A stretch of 40,981 bases of DNA from the NCBI GenBank assembly GCA_003021745.1, contig PXQY01000109.1:1-40981 (forward strand), written 5' to 3'. The DNA comes from Halobacteriales archaeon QH_7_69_31. Lineage in GTDB: Archaea; Halobacteriota; Halobacteria; Halobacteriales; Haloarculaceae. Numbering within the stretch: the first letter of the stretch is position 1; every line of letters begins with the position of its first letter. A model generated the notes under the pieces. That model was not told where the DNA came from and did no database searches. It saw only the letters and a program-made list of their open reading frames with translations. Shown here in pieces: positions 39,881 through 40,981 of this stretch. Both the position numbers and the translations under genes were made by a program.

Positions 39881-40276
39881 ATGTCTACTTGGCCCAGCAG
39901 AACGTCTTCGGCGACCCCCTTGGAACCGTGCAGTACCGACCCGATGACCGGCTTCGAGCGGGACGGCCGCTATGGGTGTCACGAGCGCGACCCCGGCCGC
40001 CACGAACTGTGTGTCGTGGTGACCGAGGTGTTTCTCGCCTTCGGAACGGAACGCGTCAACGACCTCCCAACGGCACGGTCGGAGCCGAACTTCCCCGGAC
40101 TCGACTCCGGCGACCGTTGGTCGCTTTGCGTCCAGCGGTGGGTGGAGGCCGTGGAGGCCGTCGAGAACGGATAGGCACCGGAGTCGACCGTCCCGCCGGG
40201 GGTGTTGGCGGCGACCAGCGGGGCGGTGTTGGAAACCGGCTCAATGGAGACGCTGCGCCGGCACGCCCACGAGTAG
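39881..40276 (+). pseudogene. DUF2237 family protein, frameshifted and with in-frame stop
   Basis: AQQNVFGDPL (frame opening at TTG 39889) and then, in the next frame, LEPCSTDPMTGFERDGRYGC, DPGRHELCVVVTEVFLAF, NDLPTARSEPNFPGLDSGDRWSLCVQRWVEA follow the DUF2237 family in order. The frame change falls in CCCCCTTGG near 39917-39925 and would be cured by removing one T. A TAG at 40172-40174 interrupts the C-terminus. The frame then continues APESTVPPGVLAATSGAVLE and METLRRHAHE to the true stop at 40274-40276. Two independent lesions point to a genuine pseudogene. The family function is unknown. Confidence 0.75.
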
Positions 40277-40371
40277 CGAGCCCTCGACTCCCGCAGGTGC
40301 GGCCGGTTGCCCCCAACCGGACGGGTCGCCGCGGCGACGGACCCGGCGTGCGACCACGGCCCGGCGGACCG

Positions 40372-40653
40372 TCACTGCCAGGTCACGTAGGCGAGAACCC
40401 CGATGCCGGCCGTCTCCAGCACCTGGAGCACCATCATCACCTCGACGGCGGCGCTCGGCATCGGCGGCGGGGACAGGTAGAACCACAGCGCAACGACGTT
40501 CTCGGCCAGAAGCAGGGTCGAAAAGACCATCGAGCCGAGCGTGAGCGGAGAGCGGATCTCGCGGTACGTCCGCCCCCACACGACCAGGAGGACGAACAGG
40601 AGACCGATGTTCAGTGCCGCCGCGACGCGGGCGGCGTCCAGTATCATGCTCAT
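40372..40653 (-). CDS. small three-helix membrane protein beside a winged-helix regulator
   Basis: A 93-residue protein with three hydrophobic helices (ALNIGLLFVLLVVWGRTY; LGSMVFSTLLLAENVVALWFYL; VMMVLQVLETAGIGVLAYVTW). No family is recognised with confidence, but haloarchaea often carry small membrane proteins of this size next to a winged-helix gene, as here. The ATG at 40653 overlaps the stop of a 19-codon open frame by 4 bp; ATG 40647 is an alternative. Confidence 0.6.
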   Translation of the reverse strand: MSMILDAARVAAALNIGLLFVLLVVWGRTYREIRSPLTLGSMVFSTLLLAENVVALWFYLSPPPMPSAAVEVMMVLQVLETAGIGVLAYVTWQ

Positions 40654-40709
40654 GCGGTGCCTCCGGTCGCGGGCGGCGACCGACGCCGTCCGTGCGGGTT
40701 GTAGCTCAT
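40650..40709 (-). CDS. 19-residue open frame between the winged-helix and membrane protein genes
   Basis: It starts one base after the regulator's TGA, encodes MSYNPHGRRRSPPATGGTA and overlaps the next ATG by 4 bp. It is basic and Pro-rich with no similarity I recognise. Tight spacing on both sides argues that ribosomes pass through it, perhaps purely to couple translation. Confidence 0.35.
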   Translation of the reverse strand: MSYNPHGRRRSPPATGGTA

Positions 40710-40710
40710 G

Positions 40711-40981
40711 TCAGTCCTCCAGTTGCGAGATGATCTCCTCGACGGTCTCCCAGTGGGTCCGGGTCCGGTCGCTCGGCAGATAGACCGTCCCGTAGCTCTG
40801 GTCACCGCTCGTGATGATGCCGTTCCGTTCGAGCACGTCGAGGTGGTGACGAACCGTGTTGTACGCCAGGTCGAGGTCCTCCGCCAGGCGGTTCGCGTTC
40901 CTGGGACGTTCGTCCAGCGCGCGAAGGATACGGGCCCGGTTCGGGCCGCCGCGCGTGCCGGCGAGCGTCTGCCAGAGGACC
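40711..40981 (-). CDS. winged helix-turn-helix transcriptional regulator (ArsR-like), N-terminus outside window
   Basis: The 89 C-terminal residues inside the window read RGGPNRARILRALDERPRNA, NRLAEDLDLAYNTVRHHLDVLERNGII, then a wing SGDQSYGTVYLPSD and a final helix THWETVEEIISQLED. This is a winged-helix DNA-binding domain of the ArsR/MarR-like kind. It probably regulates its own operon with the small membrane protein; no ligand site is visible in this part. Confidence 0.8.
   Translation of the reverse strand, partial: VLWQTLAGTRGGPNRARILRALDERPRNANRLAEDLDLAYNTVRHHLDVLERNGIITSGDQSYGTVYLPSDRTRTHWETVEEIISQLED

Overview
The window is chromosomal DNA from a haloarchaeon (class Halobacteria). 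The evidence is very high GC with third positions almost always G or C, proteins rich in Asp and Glu, GTG starts, many starts lying 25-31 nt downstream of a TATA-like element (leaderless transcription), and clade-typical genes: group II thermosome, CDP-archaeol synthase, geranylgeranyl reductase, archaeal pantoate kinase and phosphopantothenate synthetase, PolX with a PHP domain, and archaeal-type AspRS. There are no rRNA, tRNA, CRISPR, IS or phage genes that I can support.

Layout: 1-6.7 kb holds a broken HD hydrolase, a HAD hydrolase cut at its C-terminus beside a DUF433/DUF5615 toxin-antitoxin-like pair, endonuclease V with a zinc-finger rhomboid protease, a broken DUF5788 gene coupled to polX, a Mut7-C remnant, and a membrane protein. 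6.9-9.4 kb carries the two archaeal CoA-pathway enzymes around a membrane protein. 9.4-16.0 kb is a complete mrpABCDEFG sodium/proton antiporter operon on the minus strand, transcribed from a TATA box before mrpA, with every junction overlapping. A gene remnant and a second DUF433/DUF5615 pair follow, then a repeat-rich non-coding tract, aspS, a multicopper oxidase + ZIP transporter pair, and a CNNM/CorC-like membrane protein. 23.3-24.7 kb is a plus-strand operon (GST-like thioredoxin fold, redoxin, YrdC/Sua5). 24.8-29.9 kb contains a truncated copper-ATPase-like protein, a stand-alone Cas4-like nuclease, a geranylgeranyl reductase and a large membrane Fe-S oxidoreductase. 30.0-32.0 kb is a biotin ECF transporter operon (bioY-ecfA-ecfT) whose promoter carries a near-consensus BirA operator and is divergent from a small helix-turn-helix gene. 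33-41 kb has DUF502, proline dehydrogenase, carS, thermosome, monothiol glutaredoxin, a KH RNA-binding protein, an acetyltransferase/phosphoesterase pair, a DUF2237 pseudogene and, at the edge, a winged-helix regulator with a small membrane protein.

The most striking property is the number of conserved genes that lack an internal or terminal piece. PolX lacks the end of its PHP domain, DUF5788 and the redoxin lack a middle block, the Fe-S oxidoreductase appears to lack about 35-40 residues, HD, HAD, Mut7-C and the P-type ATPase are truncated, and DUF2237 has a frameshift plus an in-frame stop. Either this lineage accumulates short deletions or the assembly is faulty. Reads would settle which. 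The clearest regulatory discovery is the BirA-type operator at bioY. The most interesting functional unit is the translationally coupled multicopper oxidase-ZIP pair. Statements about missing segments rest on recalled family architecture; no alignment or search was run.
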